64,000 nucleotides of DNA from Chelydra serpentina. Its lineage: Eukaryota; Chordata; Testudines; Chelydridae. The position numbers and the translations under genes are program-made. Each line of letters begins with the position of its first letter. The first letter of the stretch is position 1. The stretch is from NCBI GenBank assembly GCA_037349315.1, contig JBAIAC010000033.1, positions 14,650,001-14,714,000 on the forward strand, given 5' to 3'. The notes under the pieces are model-generated. The model saw only the letters and a list, made by a program, of their open reading frames with translations. It did not search any database and was not told the origin of the DNA. Shown here in pieces: positions 11,996 to 25,299 of this stretch.

Positions 11996-14900
11996 AGTTT
12001 ATAAGACCAAGAAACACGTTCTTAGAAGCATGAAAGCATATAAAGATATCTGGGAAAGGGACATGCACAGTCAGTGAAACTATGTTCGTCTTCTAAATTT
12101 GTGACCTTCTTCCCTGCTTTCCCCTATCTCCCCAAGTCAAAAGTCAATACCTTTTTAATTTTCATGTGGTTACACTATATAGAATACCTCCTTTAAAGAA
12201 CAGGACTATCTGAGGCTCAAAACATTTTGATCCGTTTCCAGATAGTGGGAAATAACTTGTTTGCCTTTACAAAATATGCAGAGAGGGGGCGACCCATGAG
12301 GAGTAAAGATATAGCAGAGTCTGTACTGTCAGTCAGAGGAGCTAAGGATTTCCAAAAAGCTTCAGGTGGCCTAAAAACCTGTCAGACTGCCCCTTTTGCT
12401 GCTGCTGCTTTTAAAAGACAATAAACAACATTTGGGGAAGCATATCAATGCTTAGAGCAAAGCATAGAGAATTAAACTGCTGTTCAGTGAAGAGGAGGGA
12501 AAGATTTGAGCGCCTGAGAACATTAGGGCCAACTTCAGTGCTGGTGGAAATGAGGTAGGCCATTTACACCTGCAGAAAGTTTAGCGCATAGTGTTTCCCA
12601 TAAGCGTTACCAGAAGACTCAGAATTAAATACTTTTTAAAGCTGTGTTAACATTACGTGTTTGACGAAAACTTTCAAAAGCAACGTTAGCTTGAGCTGCT
12701 GCTCCACTTAGAACAAATTCTGTAACTCATCTTGTGCATAATCCTAGGACAGCAGAGCCTGGGCCTGCAAAGAGATGAAACTATTGTTGGAATAAGTTTT
12801 TAGATGGAATCGGTTTATTCTGAAAGGTTAATATGGTTTTTGTAGACCAGGAGCAAAAAAACCTGGCCATGCCGAGGAGTATCTGTACCAAATTTTAGAC
12901 TGCTTGAAAATGCCCAAGAAACAACAACATTAAATTTATGCATCCCAGGCTTTATTTCTCACTGACAAAGCTTCATTGTTAATGTACTTTCAGTTAGCTC
13001 CCCTGTGCAGATTTCTCCTGAAACACTTTCTATGAACAACGCATACTACTGAGTATAGCATTAGAACAGAGACCGTACTAGTTTCTTGGATATTATTTCT
13101 GATCTAGTGGCAAATGGATTTTTTTTTCAAGGCATATTTTAGAAATGCTATCACGTTAGGGTATTGTTGATGGGAAATATCAAAGGCTAATAATAATAAT
13201 AATCTATTACGCTCAAGTCTGAGGGAGGCTAGACAACATATCAAAGAATTTCCTACAAAAAAAAAAAGAGGCAAGCAAAAGGGGGTGGGTAAAGAGAGGT
13301 AACAAAAATAGTCAGAAATGTACATGTGTGAAGAGATGTACTGAGATGAATATCCCTGGGGAGATGGGATGAGTTCCACACCATAGGGCCCACCACACAA
13401 ATGCATGATCACCTGCTTACCTGAGACACAAGGGTGGAATCCCTAGAAGGTGATAACTGATGGCTGGTTCAAAAATCCTTATTTGGATCCATTCCTTCCT
13501 GTTTTATTAACCCTTGTAATTGGAAATTGCATTGCAAATTTAACATTCTTCATCCTATGGGCCAAAGTTTCAGAGGGTGCACTGAAACAGTCTTGTGTTG
13601 AAACAGACTTATAAAGGCAACTTGCTCACAGCCCTGTCTGTTAAGCCATTTTAAATACAGGTTGATTTGACTTCAGCAAATTAAATATTAAATATGCTAT
13701 AGAAATCTGTATTAAAGGCAAGACTGGTCTATTATAAATGCCTAGATAAATTTAGATAGATCACTATTTAACTTTTCTGTAGCTGCTGTTCAGTTTGTCA
13801 CCTTTAAGTTCAGTGGAGTTAAGGGCCACATTTTTCATTGTCCTTAACCAGCCGCTGAATTTGCGTCTGCAGATTGAGCAGGTAAGTGATTGTGCTCACA
13901 AAATTGCATATACATACACACTGCATGTGCAGATTGGGTACCCAGCTACCTGATTTGTACCTGTGAGTACCAGTTGGTATGTGACATACTTATAGGCCCC
14001 AGCACAAACACTTCAGGTAGCTTTAGGCACCCACAAAATTGGAACCTACGACTGAAATGTTGGCCCTATCTGCAGTTGGGCATGAGATGTGTAAATAATA
14101 TTTGGCATAATAAAAATAAAATAAGGGTCATTTGATTATACATATTCTGTTTTCATCCATTGCTAGTTTTCCTGTTGCTCCTGACTTGTTTTATACATGG
14201 CAATTTGAAAGTTCACCATTGCAATTCCTGTTTGCCATCAAATGGAGGAGAAATCATAGGTCTAGTTTGACTTCTATATTTGGAGGGGGAGCTCCAGTCA
14301 GGCCAGTGGGGCCTTGCATGGAGGGGCAAATTCTGTGCCTGCCCAAGGTTTGCCCTTGGGAGGGGCAACACCCCCCTGGGCTCCTCCCAAACTACGCCCA
14401 TGGGAGAAAGCTAAGCTGTTTGTGAGTAGTCTACCTGAAACTCTTGCATTTTGTAAGCATGCATGCAACAGCAGAATTCCTAATTCTCAGGATTTGGGAT
14501 GAGAGTCACCAAACACAGATGTTTTTGCAATGAAACTGTGCACCTCCTAGAAAGTCACTGTAGTACAAGAAATGATAGATGGTGTTTTCATTTTGCTGCA
14601 CAAAAGGGTCAAAATGGCATGGGGAGCCCATGACAGCCCAACAGAGAAATGTTAGTTCTGAAAGGAAATTTATTTCATAGCTTCAGGGGAAGTTTGGGTG
14701 CTGTGAATAGATTCCCTCTGTCGGAGCGTAAAAATGTATTGTTTGTAAGATGATGCTATATGTCTGACAGTCAATATATGTGTGTTATCATGGCAGTTAC
14801 TTAAACAGATGTTAAACCAAATTTGGTAGCACAGTTTTACCCTTTTGTTTAGATGCTTTTTTGAGAAAGCATTCTATGAATACAAAGATGATGCAAATTA

Positions 14901-15234
14901 TCAAAACTGTTTCTTCTTAGTGGGAAAGGTTGAACTTCATTGTGGAAATCATTTGTGTTCTTGGTCTCTTCCTGCTAATCCAGAAGGGTAAATCCTTAAC
15001 TGTATCGTGTCCCTTTTGAAATGTGGTTATAGAAGCATTTAGCTAGTTTTATCCTGTAGTGTAATGTTGCTCGATTCTCTAAATATAGACATGGATACTC
15101 GTAGTATTGCACAACATTGCAAATTAGGCTCACTATATGAATTCCTAGCGGATGTATCCATGTTAGAAATATGGGTTAATTAAGGCTCTGTTGACTCTTC
15201 TGGATATTCTTTACCTCCTTTCTTCTTCCAAAGA

Positions 15235-15430
15235 TGGCCTCTTTCTACATAATTCCATTAAACTGATTGTACTCTGAGGAGGTGGATTTAGGGGCAGTGC
15301 TCTCATCTTACAGAGCAGGACCAATGAGCTACATTCCCCCCACTGGGCAGCAACAAAAGAAAAGGTTTCCCAAAAGAAAAGACGAGCACAAAAGATCAAA
15401 ATTAGGTGTTTGTCCAGGCCTCTGGTATCA
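15235..15430. repeat. Unclassified dispersed repeat, copy 1
   Basis: It resembles 16890-17095 in the same orientation. Shared words include GGGGCAGTGC, GACCAATGA(A/G)CTA and GCACAAAAGAT, in the same order and spacing, with a more variable A-rich centre. No terminal repeats or target duplications were recognised. It could be an old SINE-like family or a local duplication. Confidence 0.4.
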
Positions 15431-16889
15431 CTTTCAAGTCAGCTTTTAAGAATGTGAGCCAAAATCTTCTTTAGTCAAGACTCAGATTGAAAACTGTAAC
15501 CCAAACTAGTTAGCATTAGGATAGCTCAAATGTTTTAAAGTGTATTATTAGTATAATATTGGGAGATGGCTTTCCCCCTCTGTTTTAGAAAAATGTTTAA
15601 ATAGAATAATAAAAGCATAGGAACTGATCCAAAACAATATGCAAGTTACTAGTAGAAATACTGTGTTATGTTACTCTAAAGAAAAAAACAGCCCAACTAA
15701 ACCAGGATTTCTGAAATCTGCCTAGACTTTTCATAACGATTTTGAAACTCTTGAAATAGATCCCTTATTTCTGTAGCCACTCAGATACTTAAATGATAAG
15801 GTTAGGGAATTTCTTTCTGATACTCCCCATCTCCCCTTTGCTGATTGTGGGCAGTAGGAGAGGTGATGTTTTTACTGCAAGGGGGTGTGAGGTGGTGTTT
15901 GTCCTGAGGCCCTTCAAGGGGATAGAACAAAGCTACAAAACGGATATATGGAGCCTTTTCAGGTTTAGACAAATAAGCGAGAGCCATCCAAAGCCACAGA
16001 AAGCTAGACTGTTTAGTGGGATTGACTCACATCTGTCATATGGTCTAGTTTCTACCCAAATAAACTTTCACAATGTTGTAGAAAGAAAAATTGTATCATT
16101 TCCCTTTAGTTACTTGGAAAACATGAGTACCACAGACAGTCTCTGTTCCATCTTCAATTATCTTTAAATTGAAGTGTAAACTATTTGGGATGTGAAATTC
16201 TGGTAATTTGTAATCTTTCAGAGTGTGTCATTCTGTATTTTCAGAGCTGTGTTTTTAATTCTAGTTACCTAAGGGAATTCCAAGTCCCCTTAAAAAAAGA
16301 AAACCTCCCTAAACATTCACAAATTAGACTAGTAAAAATATGTATACATCATAATTTATAAATTACTTGCACATAGCCACACAATGCACATATAGAAGAT
16401 TGTTTAAAGTATAATGTGGTAGTATTGCTATAATAACTTTTTGTTTGTGTATTTTACCCATACATTTTATCTTGTACACATGCCTAGAGCAATGTATAGG
16501 CACAGTTTTTAAAAAATGGAAATATATAAAAATCCAGTGGTGAGAGGACTACTGAAGGGGGACTACCTATTTTGGAAAGAAACTGCTCTCAATATATATT
16601 GTAACACCACTTCAAACTTTTTTATTTCATTGTGTTGTTTGATGCTCTGGTCTCCTCATTTGCCTTGTGTATCTGAAATGTATTTGCTTATTTTTCTAAT
16701 AAGTCTCTGCTGTATTTACATTGCTTTGCTTCAAAAGTGCATTTTTAAGGATAGTGTTTCTCACTGTTCTCCTTTTCCCACCCTTCCCCCTTAATAATTC
16801 CCCAGGACCTCTGTTGCTTGGAGCAGACTTTGGCTAGCCCCAGATTCTATGTCAAAGGCCATGACCCAGATGTCACAGCAGCCCATGCT

Positions 16890-17095
16890 GCTGGCCTCTT
16901 CTCTGAATAATTATCTGGAGTTTATTGTGTTGAAGGGATGGGCTTGGGGGCAGTGCAGTCACCCTGGAAAGCCAGACCAATGAACTATCCAGCCGGACTG
17001 CTACACAACAATGGACCTGTAGGTTACACGCAAAAAAAAAAAAAAAAAGGCAGCACAAAAGATTACATTAAAAATGGACATTTGGCCAGATAAGT
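16890..17095. repeat. Unclassified dispersed repeat, copy 2
   Basis: Counterpart of 15235-15430, about 1.65 kb away. It carries GGGGGCAGTGCAGTCACC, AGACCAATGAACTA, an A16 run and GGCAGCACAAAAGATTACAT. Identity appears moderate. Confidence 0.4.
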
Positions 17096-18255
17096 TTATC
17101 CTTAGAACTTAATCCTAAGGATCTAACCCTATCAGTTCTTTCTGCCTTTAAAGGGCAATAGTGTTTTCAAAACCTTTTAAACTGAAAGAAAAAAAAACAT
17201 GTTTTTAAATTGTTTTAGTATGTTAGAGCAACACTGACATGGTTCTCTTCTCCCCCTCCCCAGCTTTTAAAATCACTATATTGGGCTGAAAAGTATAAAT
17301 TGCTGGTATGCTCAGAATCTCAAGCACTAGAATGACAGTTTTCTTAAGCAATCCCATACAATTCTCATCCTGGAGGAAGGCGGGGCAGGAGGGAGAGAAA
17401 GCCTTTCCTTTCTATCTACTGAGAAATCATTTTCTTTCCAGTGTGTCAGAGAACTGAGACGTTCAGAGCAGTGAGGTACAGGAGAGTGTCCAGTATCTGG
17501 ATTTAATATGAACCAATAATAAGTGGTACTAAAATGCCCTATTTTCTTTAGATTCCTTTAGCTGTTTGTCCCCAAGAATGATTTAGTTTTTAAATTTCAA
17601 ATTCAGCTTTTTGAGTGCTCTCCTTTTAAACCTTTATGAGTATTGAATGAAAGGCTGCTGGAGGTGGACTCGCTGTTCTGGGGGCAAGGCGGGGAGGAGG
17701 GGAGTTCTTTCATGGTCCTGACCTCGGATTCTTTCTTAATTTTATCTAGCCCTGACCTGTTGGCTCTGCTCTGGCTCCTTTCAAGGCCTTTGGAGCTTCA
17801 CAAACATGCAGCAGCTGAAAGAAACAATGATAGGGGTTTTAGGGGCTGCAATATTACACTCTCTTCTAACCTCGGCTAAATAGTTTGTAAACAGATGCTT
17901 TCTATGATGTATTTGCCAGAAAGCCAAAATGTTGGCTGTGTTAACATCAGCAAACACAGCTCTATAAAATTCTTGATTTAGGACCATCAGTTTGTCCTGC
18001 AGGATGTTTGATGTGTAAAATATGCTCTTGGGAGCACACATTAAATGTTCTTCATCACTATCCATCTTCAACATCATGGGTACATTTAGAATAAAAGGAA
18101 GTCATGGAGACAAGAAGATTTACCAAAATTTCAATAGTACAAACAGTTCCTGTTTTTTTTATTTGAATAAAACTGATCAAAAAGTTAATGTTAAAAAGTG
18201 ATCAGAACATACAGTTTGCTATTGCTGATTTATTTTATTCTATTTTTTTCAGTTT

Positions 18256-18258
<3 letters not shown>

Positions 18259-18312
<54 letters not shown>
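18259..18312. repeat. (GT)n-(AT)n microsatellite
   Basis: About 17 GT units followed directly by about 10 TA units. Confidence 0.95.
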
Positions 18313-20084
18313 GTGGAAGGTCTATCTATATAATGGAAGGTCTTTCAAGTTTTATGGAAAATACAGAATTGACAATTGCAGAAAATCATTCTTAGTGACT
18401 TTCCTGGGAGTTCTGTTTGTGCAGTCTTGAGTGGAATGATTATATTTAATAATTTCACTAGTGGCAAAGATATCAGGAGCTGCTTTTTTCTCATCCAGAC
18501 ATTCCTTCCTCACTGCCCCAACTCTTTCTAGCAGTGTATTCATTGGAAGTGCATGATGACACCATCTGGCAGTAATGAGGTATAACTCCAGCAGATGGAA
18601 CCAACCTGTGTGTGGGGAGACATTCCTTCCTCTCTCCGTGTTGCTTTTACCACTTGGGGAAACATCTACAAAACAAGGGGGAATCTTTTTCCTTCTGTAA
18701 AATGGCAATAACTGCTACTGTGATCTCCTCATATCCCAGCAGAAGCTAGGATTTCAACTTAAATTCAGAGGCCACTAAGTGTCAGCAAAAGCTTATTGTG
18801 TTTTGGACAATGTAAGGTCATCTTGTATATTTTTCTTTATTTGACACAGTGTTTTGGAAACTCTGGAACTAAATAAGCACATTGTGACGTTACTCATCCT
18901 AAAGAATTTTATGCTCTGCCACAAACACTGTAAGTCAGTTCTGGCATGTTGGTGGTTAAGTCCTTGTTTATATTAATAGACTAGCTACTTTTATACCAGT
19001 GATCAATAAAGGACATTTCTGGTACCATTTAGAATATCTACATTTGGAAGTGTGTGCCTTAGTTTGAAAATTTGGCCATGTATATTTAAATAGTATTTAG
19101 ATAGTAATTTCATGTAGCTTTAAAAGTTTCTATTCAATCTAGTCTTTTAAAGAGTTATAAAAAAGACTTACTTAGGACACAAGTATTCCTAGCTGACTGT
19201 CATTTTGTAATGAGTACTCTTTTATTTTGACATCAATTGGCTTCACTAAAAGGAAGTGAAAGATTTGCTAGAAGCAGAGCTGATGTCAATAGATATAGTT
19301 AAGTAAATTGTAAAATAGTTATGCTTAATAAAGCATGGCAGGCTCTAAAATACTTAAGAGTAGCAGTATTGAAAAGAAGTCAAGTCTCCTCAACTTTTCA
19401 CAATGCTCAGCCGTTCTCTGGATTCCTTGTGCATAGAAAAATTCTATAGTAATGTTGCCCTCATTTTCCTGGGGAATGAATTGACTTTCCATGAAAATAG
19501 GACTGTAACTTGAGAGCTCCTTTTTAATTGGATTCCTGTATAATCCATCACCATTCAGTGCCGAGACATCAGGACCATTCTGTTATATGAAATACTGAAT
19601 AAATATGGCTAACTTAATAGAAAAAAACACTTCTCAGAGTCAGATTTTTCTTATAGCCCTATACCTTCTTATAGCCCTTACCTTACCTTCTTATAGCCTT
19701 GATTTTGATAACTCAGTGTATAGCAGTGGTAATAACAATATGGTATAGCTATATATATGCTTAGTAACTGTGAATGACATGGGTATAACCACACCTTTGG
19801 AATCTCATGAGATAAAGTACAGGAGTGAAACTTTGTTACCAAGACCTCTTATGAGAAATTTTAAGCACTTTCACAATTTTCTGTTACTTCAGGTTATTAT
19901 ATATGCTTTTTAATTGAAAGTCCAAAATGAAATTTAAAATGTAAGTAAACATACATTTTAAAATATGTGCTAACCTTATTTAGCTCTGTAGTTTTACAGT
20001 GTGAAACCTGTCAGTCAGCTGCTGAAGAGAGAGAATACTCCCCCCTAGTGTCCTGCTGCTGTGAGAAACATCAGATATTAGTAG

Positions 20085-20215
20085 GTTTCAGTGTAGTAGC
20101 CGTGTTAGTCTGTGTCAGCAAAACGAAAATAAGAAAGAAAAACTTGTAGCACCTTAGAGACTAACAAATTTATTTCAGCATAAGCTTTCGTGGGTTAGTA
20201 CCCACTTCATCGGAT
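20085..20215 (-). mobile_element. 131-bp retroelement repeat with hammerhead-like core
   Basis: A complete insertion bounded by perfect 11-bp direct repeats GATATTAGTAG (20074-20084 and 20216-20226). Read on the minus strand, its 5' end carries a near-hammerhead core: CCGATGA, a stem-loop AGTGGGTACTAACCCAC, GAAA, then GC-TTAT-GC and T. This is the order of a type I hammerhead with a minimal helix III. The base at the expected cleavage position is G rather than A, C or U, so this copy should be inactive, and I could not place a convincing helix I. Hammerhead motifs are known in Penelope-like retroelements, so that is the likeliest source, by inference. A related copy is at 48816 and a fragment at 22868. 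Confidence 0.65.
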
Positions 20216-20577
20216 GATATTAGTAGTGGCTCACTGAGGAATTTTGTGGGAGGGCGAACTGAAGGGATGTGGATTACAAAATATCATTTCACCAGAAAAT
20301 ACTGAAGTACCTAAAGAAACTGCACAGCTTTTCAGCCTAGTGAGAAGATTTTGTAGGTCCTACATCAAGACTGGTTAAATATTAATACTTTTGAGCAAAG
20401 AAAGTTAATCTGTCTCAGGAACATTTAGGTAAATACATTTTAAACGAATCCATGTATTTCAGACACATTGGCTCTTGCCAACACTTTATTTTATTGAAAT
20501 CTTACTATCAAAGTAAAATTTATGGTTGAAGTCATATATATTTCTTTTAATGTTGACTTTATTGGTGGTACCAGATA

Positions 20578-20657
20578 TATGGACCAGATCCTCAGCATAA
20601 CTTCACTGAGACCTCTGGAGCTATTCCAGATAATATCATCTGAGCATCTGGTCCATA
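20578..20657. mobile_element. 80-bp palindromic MITE
   Basis: Perfect 12-bp inverted termini TATGGACCAGAT and ATCTGGTCCATA enclose a 56-bp interior containing CCTCAGC and CTGAGCATC. It resembles the short palindromic non-autonomous DNA elements with (G)GCCAGATCCTCAGC-type ends that are frequent in reptile genomes. No duplication is apparent. Confidence 0.6.
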
Positions 20658-22867
20658 ATGTTTTCATAGTTTATGCACTAGTTTATGTACTGTAGAAGTA
20701 CAATTACAGTAAAACTTGTGAAATAGGTTTACCAAATTTATATTAATATCTGAACAGTAGTTCAGTGCTGGTCTCTTGATCTACATGAGCTGTACAGTTT
20801 AAGTCCTTTTCACCAGTATATTTATTTAGATTTAAATAATTAAAAAGATGCCTACAAAAAAGCTCTAAGTAGCCTGGCGCTCAATCTTACAATATATAAT
20901 ATATATATTATACGTTAATAATATATATAATACAGGCAGGAACATTATTTAAAGGGGAAAAAAAGAGGTACAAGTTAACTCAATTCAGCCAGCCAGCGAA
21001 TCAACTAAAAAATAGCTTCTATTCACCTTGTCTCCAGGAACATACTTTTACTGAAACCCAGTCAAATAAATCAGACTTTCTAGAGTTAAATGAAATGGTA
21101 CATAATTATATCAAACTATTCAAATATATCACACACAGCCAATGTCTTTATTTATATTCAGTTTTTGAATTCAATTAAGATACTGAATTTTCTGTGAAGT
21201 TGGTTAAGTGAATCCCTAAGCCCAGTTGTTGCTGAATAGCAACAATCTTTTGTGCAGAGATGTGTTACTTCTGTGCATGAGTGATGGCCTCTGTGGGTTT
21301 TGCGTTGACTTCTGAGGCTCTGAAGCCACCTCATTGCTGTCTAATGTACATGGATGGCATATATTAAACTCCAGACTGTCAGACCCCCAGGTGGGCATGC
21401 CATCACCAATCTTTTATCAGTGATGTATGTTTAAACTGTTCAGGATACCTATACTGGATAAAGATAAGGAAGCCCCTTAAGTTTGTTTTCTCTCCAAGAA
21501 TATGCCTGGCTTTAGGGAAAGACTGTTTGATCCAGTTGATGAACTGTAAGATAAAAATGTTTATGCAAGGTCTGTATTGGGATTGCCACCTAGGAATAAA
21601 TCATATCTTAAGCCAGTAAATCAATCCAACAAATAATGCCTTTCATATTCTAAATACAGACTATTTCAAAACAAAAATATCTTCTTTCCCCTTCATAAAA
21701 TAGATCGTGAAAATTTCTTTTCCTGATTTATCTGAGCTAGACACAGATCTGTAGGTATTGGTGACTTTGTTTTGCATATGGAAAAGTCTTGACCAATATA
21801 TCTTTTGCAAATATCCTTTTAATTGGATATTATACCAATATTATGAGAGTAATTTGTGATTTTATATTGGTTTCTTTGGCTGTCCAGTACAGTTTTCTCT
21901 TGCATCCTTTTTTTGGGTTCTTTTATCCTTTTTGATTTCCACTATTTTTAGGTTGTTTCAGTTCAGTACATAGTGCAGCACCCTTTAGAAGTAACAGGCT
22001 ATAATGCCAATATGTGTTTTCTCAGCCATGAAACCTAGAGTCTTGTGAAATGCAGCAATGCATGGCAGCTTAGTAAACTCTCTACAAGGATTATGGATTC
22101 AATTTTTGATCTAGGCAGCCTAGCTAAGAATTGAACCATGCTGTCTCAAGTGTAGCAGATTTGTTATGTAAAGAACTTTGCTTTTAAACAGTAAAGACAA
22201 TTCAGTCTTTGAAGCTTTTCATATTATGCCTGAGTAAGAGTAATTATATTAAATTTTGTACTTGATGTAGACTAATGCAGATGCTTTTATTTAAAAAAGT
22301 CTGCTTAAAAATAGTGTGATGGGAAGAAGTTTTAAAAAAATTACTTTATTGACTTTTGGCAGTGAAATTCTCCCTCCGCTCCCCAAGCCTTATCAAGTGT
22401 TAATGAGGAATTCAGGTTACGAAAAAAGCAGTGAGTATAAACAGACCCCACAGGCTCATTCAGCTCAGCAGGACATTAGGCCTTAGCTATTCTTCATTGC
22501 ACAGTGAAGATGATCAGTTCTGGGTGACGACTTTCAAAGGGCACAAGGCGTTTTTGAAGGTGCTCGGCAGGATGATAGATTGTCATGTCTGTCATCCTGT
22601 GTCTTGCGGAAATGCAGCAGGGGTCTCCTCTGGAGGAACTTGTAAAGAAAAGGATAGACTGTGAAACTTGGTCAGTTGAATACCACTTGGCTAAATGGTG
22701 TCTCTTTAAAGGCCTGCTAAGTAGTATTTGAATTCCGGATTTTGCTGAGAAAGGATGAGAGAATTCAATTCAAATAATAAATGAAAAACAACTCCTCCAA
22801 ACCTCACTGCAAAAATCATTCTCTGGGCTGTTGAAAGAAGTTCTTATAACTAAATGTAAATTAAAAA

Positions 22868-22903
22868 ATAAATTAGGAGTACTTGTGGCACTTTAGAGAA
22901 GTT
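22868..22903 (-). repeat. Fragment of the hammerhead-bearing repeat
   Basis: AATTAGGAGTACTTGTGGCA followed by CTTTAGAGA matches the middle of the repeat at 20085 (ACTTGTAGCACCTTAGAGAC). It breaks off before the hammerhead-like portion, so it is truncated on both sides. Confidence 0.55.
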
Positions 22904-23071
22904 TTTATAGATCTCTCAGCTAGAAGCATTGGAGCCTAAATATCATGTGATGGTGTTTCTGGCCAAGCAGGAAGCCCTGGAAAGAATAAGGTCCCATTTT
23001 TATGAGATTCCCAACCTAATTTTGCAGCGCCAAGAAGTTTTAATAGTTTGGATTTGGTATATCTCAATTTT

Positions 23072-25299
23072 ATGGGATGGCTTGAAGTTAACGGCTAAAA
23101 CGCGAAGAGTAAGAATGAAATCGACTATATTTTAGTCAATAAAAGGCGCATCATTCAAGACGCCTCTGTGGTGCAGCCATTCAACACCGGCAGTGACCAT
23201 CGCCTGCTTAGAGCGAAGTTGATTTTCGATGAAGCGGTGGAAAAGAAGGCGTTACAGATGGCAAACAGGAAACAGCAGCCGAAGACATTCGATGAAGCAA
23301 AGCTGAAAAAAGCGATTTCTGTGTTTGACTGGAGCCAGATGGAAAAGTGTGATGAGGACTATAGTATCTTTGCTGACAAGTTGAGACGTTGCATAAAAGC
23401 AGCTGAAATTAAAAAGCTGAAGAAGGCGAAGGGAAGAATCTCGAATGAAACGAAAAGCTTGTTGGAGAAGTGGAGAAACATGAAAAGGAGCTCGGATAAC
23501 AACCTCAAGTACTCCATTCTGTGCAAGCTTATACGGTGAAAACTGAAGGATGACTTCGAGAACTTCCGGAAAGAAAAGCTCCTTAAAACAGCTGAATCAC
23601 GCAAGAGCCTCAGGACATGCAAGCGGGAATTGACGCAGTATAGATTGAGCGTAACAGCATTGAAGAACAAGGATGGAGAGACAGTAATCGACAGAGCAGG
23701 GATGGAGGAGGTCTGCAAGGACTTCTGTACAGAACTGTTCAAATCAAGAATCAACGTCTCCCTCCCAACCCTCGAAGAGTCAGAAGAACGCGTCCCCCCA
23801 ATAATTGTCAGTGAAGTCCGAAGCGCACTACACCAGATGAAGAAGGGAAAAGCTCCAGGCAAAGATGGAATAACTTCAGAAATGATTTATGCAGGAGGCG
23901 AAAAACTTTGGAATGCCCTCGCTTTAAGATTCAGTCGATATCTTGAAGAAGGAAAAATACCATTAAGCTAGAAGGAGTCGAATACCATCTTGCTGCACAA
24001 GAAGGGTGATCGAGAAAATCTTAAGAACTACCGCCCTATATGCCTGCTCTCTCACATCTACAAGCTCTTTACAAAGGTGATAATGAATCGACTTTCGCAG
24101 AGTCTGGATGAACAACAGCCGAGAGAGCAGGCAGGGTTTCGAAGAAATTTCAGTACAATTGACCATATATTTACCCTTAGCCAGCTCCTAGAAAGAGCGA
24201 GGGAATACAAACTCCCGCTGTGCATTGCTTTTGTTGATTATGAAAAGGCCTTCGATAGCGTTGAGTTTAACGCAATATTAAAGGCGCTTGCAGAGCAGGG
24301 CATTAACACCCAGTACATTAGTTTGTTGAAGGAAGCGAATACTGGATGTACAACAGACATTACTCTCCTCGTAACTCCCCTCCGCATCCCAATCGAGAAA
24401 GGCGTAAAGCAAGGAGATACAATTTCACCGAAACTATTCACCGCCTGCCTCGAAATGGTTATGAACAAGATCAATTGGAGGAGTGGTGTCAACATAAACG
24501 GAGAGAGATTATCTCATCTCAGATTTGCAGACGACATTGTACTAATTGCCGAAAGCACCAACCAACTGCAGAGCATGCTACGAAGACTCGACAAGAAAAG
24601 TAGTCAGGTCGGCCTGAAAATGAACCGCTGCAAAACGAAATATATGCGATCAGACGTCTTATGAAAAGCCCGAATAACGGTAACAGGAGAAGACATCGAA
24701 GAAGTGGAACAGTACATATATTTGGGCCAAGAAGTGAATATGCGCCAAGACCTGAACGGAGAACTCTCGCGAAGGATTCGGGCAGGATGGTGTGCGTTTA
24801 ATTCCATCAAGGACGTCCTCAAAGGAAAAACTGACAAGACCACACGTAAAAATATTTTCAATTCAGCAGTGCTGCCAGCCATGCTGTATGGCAGTGAAAC
24901 GTGGGCACTGACGAAGAGAGAAGAGCAACGGCTGTTGGTAGCTGAAAGGGCAATGGAATGAGCTATGTTGGGAATCTCCCTTCTGGATCGTATACCAAAT
25001 GAAATCATCAGAGAACGCAGCGGTGTGAAAGATATTGTCGTGGAAAGCAGACATAACAAGATGCAATGGGCAGGCCACACAGCACGGCTCACGGATAACA
25101 GGTGGACCGCAATCATTGCTGAGTGGTACCCGCGAGAACAGAAAAGACCCCCCCGGTCGGCCTCCAAGAAGATGGTAAGATGACATCGTTAAACGTTTCG
25201 GACGAACGTGGAGAAGAAAGGCAAGAGTGCGAGAAGAATGGCAGACGTGTTGTGATCGGCGCAGTCTTAACGACAGCTGAAGTCCGATCGATCCAGGTG
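23072..25299 (+). mobile_element. RTE-clade non-LTR retrotransposon, 5'-truncated
   Basis: Perfect 13-bp duplications ATATCTCAATTTT flank it (23059-23071 and 25300-25312). The frame begins in the C-terminal part of an AP-type endonuclease (NEIDYILV near 23114, then SDHRLLRAK near 23195). It continues through reverse transcriptase: NYRPICLLS, AFVDYEKAFDSV (motif A), KQGDTISPKLF (motif B), FADDIVL (motif C). The C-terminal region has YGSETWAL and WAGHTARLTDNRW, typical of RTE. In-frame stops lie at 23537 (TGA), 23969 (TAG), 24661 (TGA) and 24959 (TGA). A seven-C run near 25148 shifts the frame, beyond which the expected PPRRW and WRRKARVREEW resume in the next frame after one further stop. It is not functional. 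Insertion shortened it at the 5' end, as is usual for LINEs. Confidence 0.9.
23111..25270 (+). pseudogene. Broken RTE endonuclease/reverse transcriptase ORF
   Basis: The coding remnant inside the RTE element. From 23111 to about 25150 one frame is kept, interrupted only by substitutions: four stops, three of them TGA, which fits CpG decay of CGA arginine codons. A one-base gain or loss at the C7 run near 25148 moves the rest to another frame, ending at a TGA near 25278. The catalytic Asp of motif A and the FADD box of motif C are intact, so disablement came from nonsense changes. It is CpG-richer than its surroundings, as expected of a relatively recent arrival. Confidence 0.85.

Noticed and set aside
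20085..20215. An active self-cleaving ribozyme at this exact copy.
   Set aside because: The cleavage-position base reads G and helix I is not evident, so this copy is probably inactive even if the family is a hammerhead carrier.
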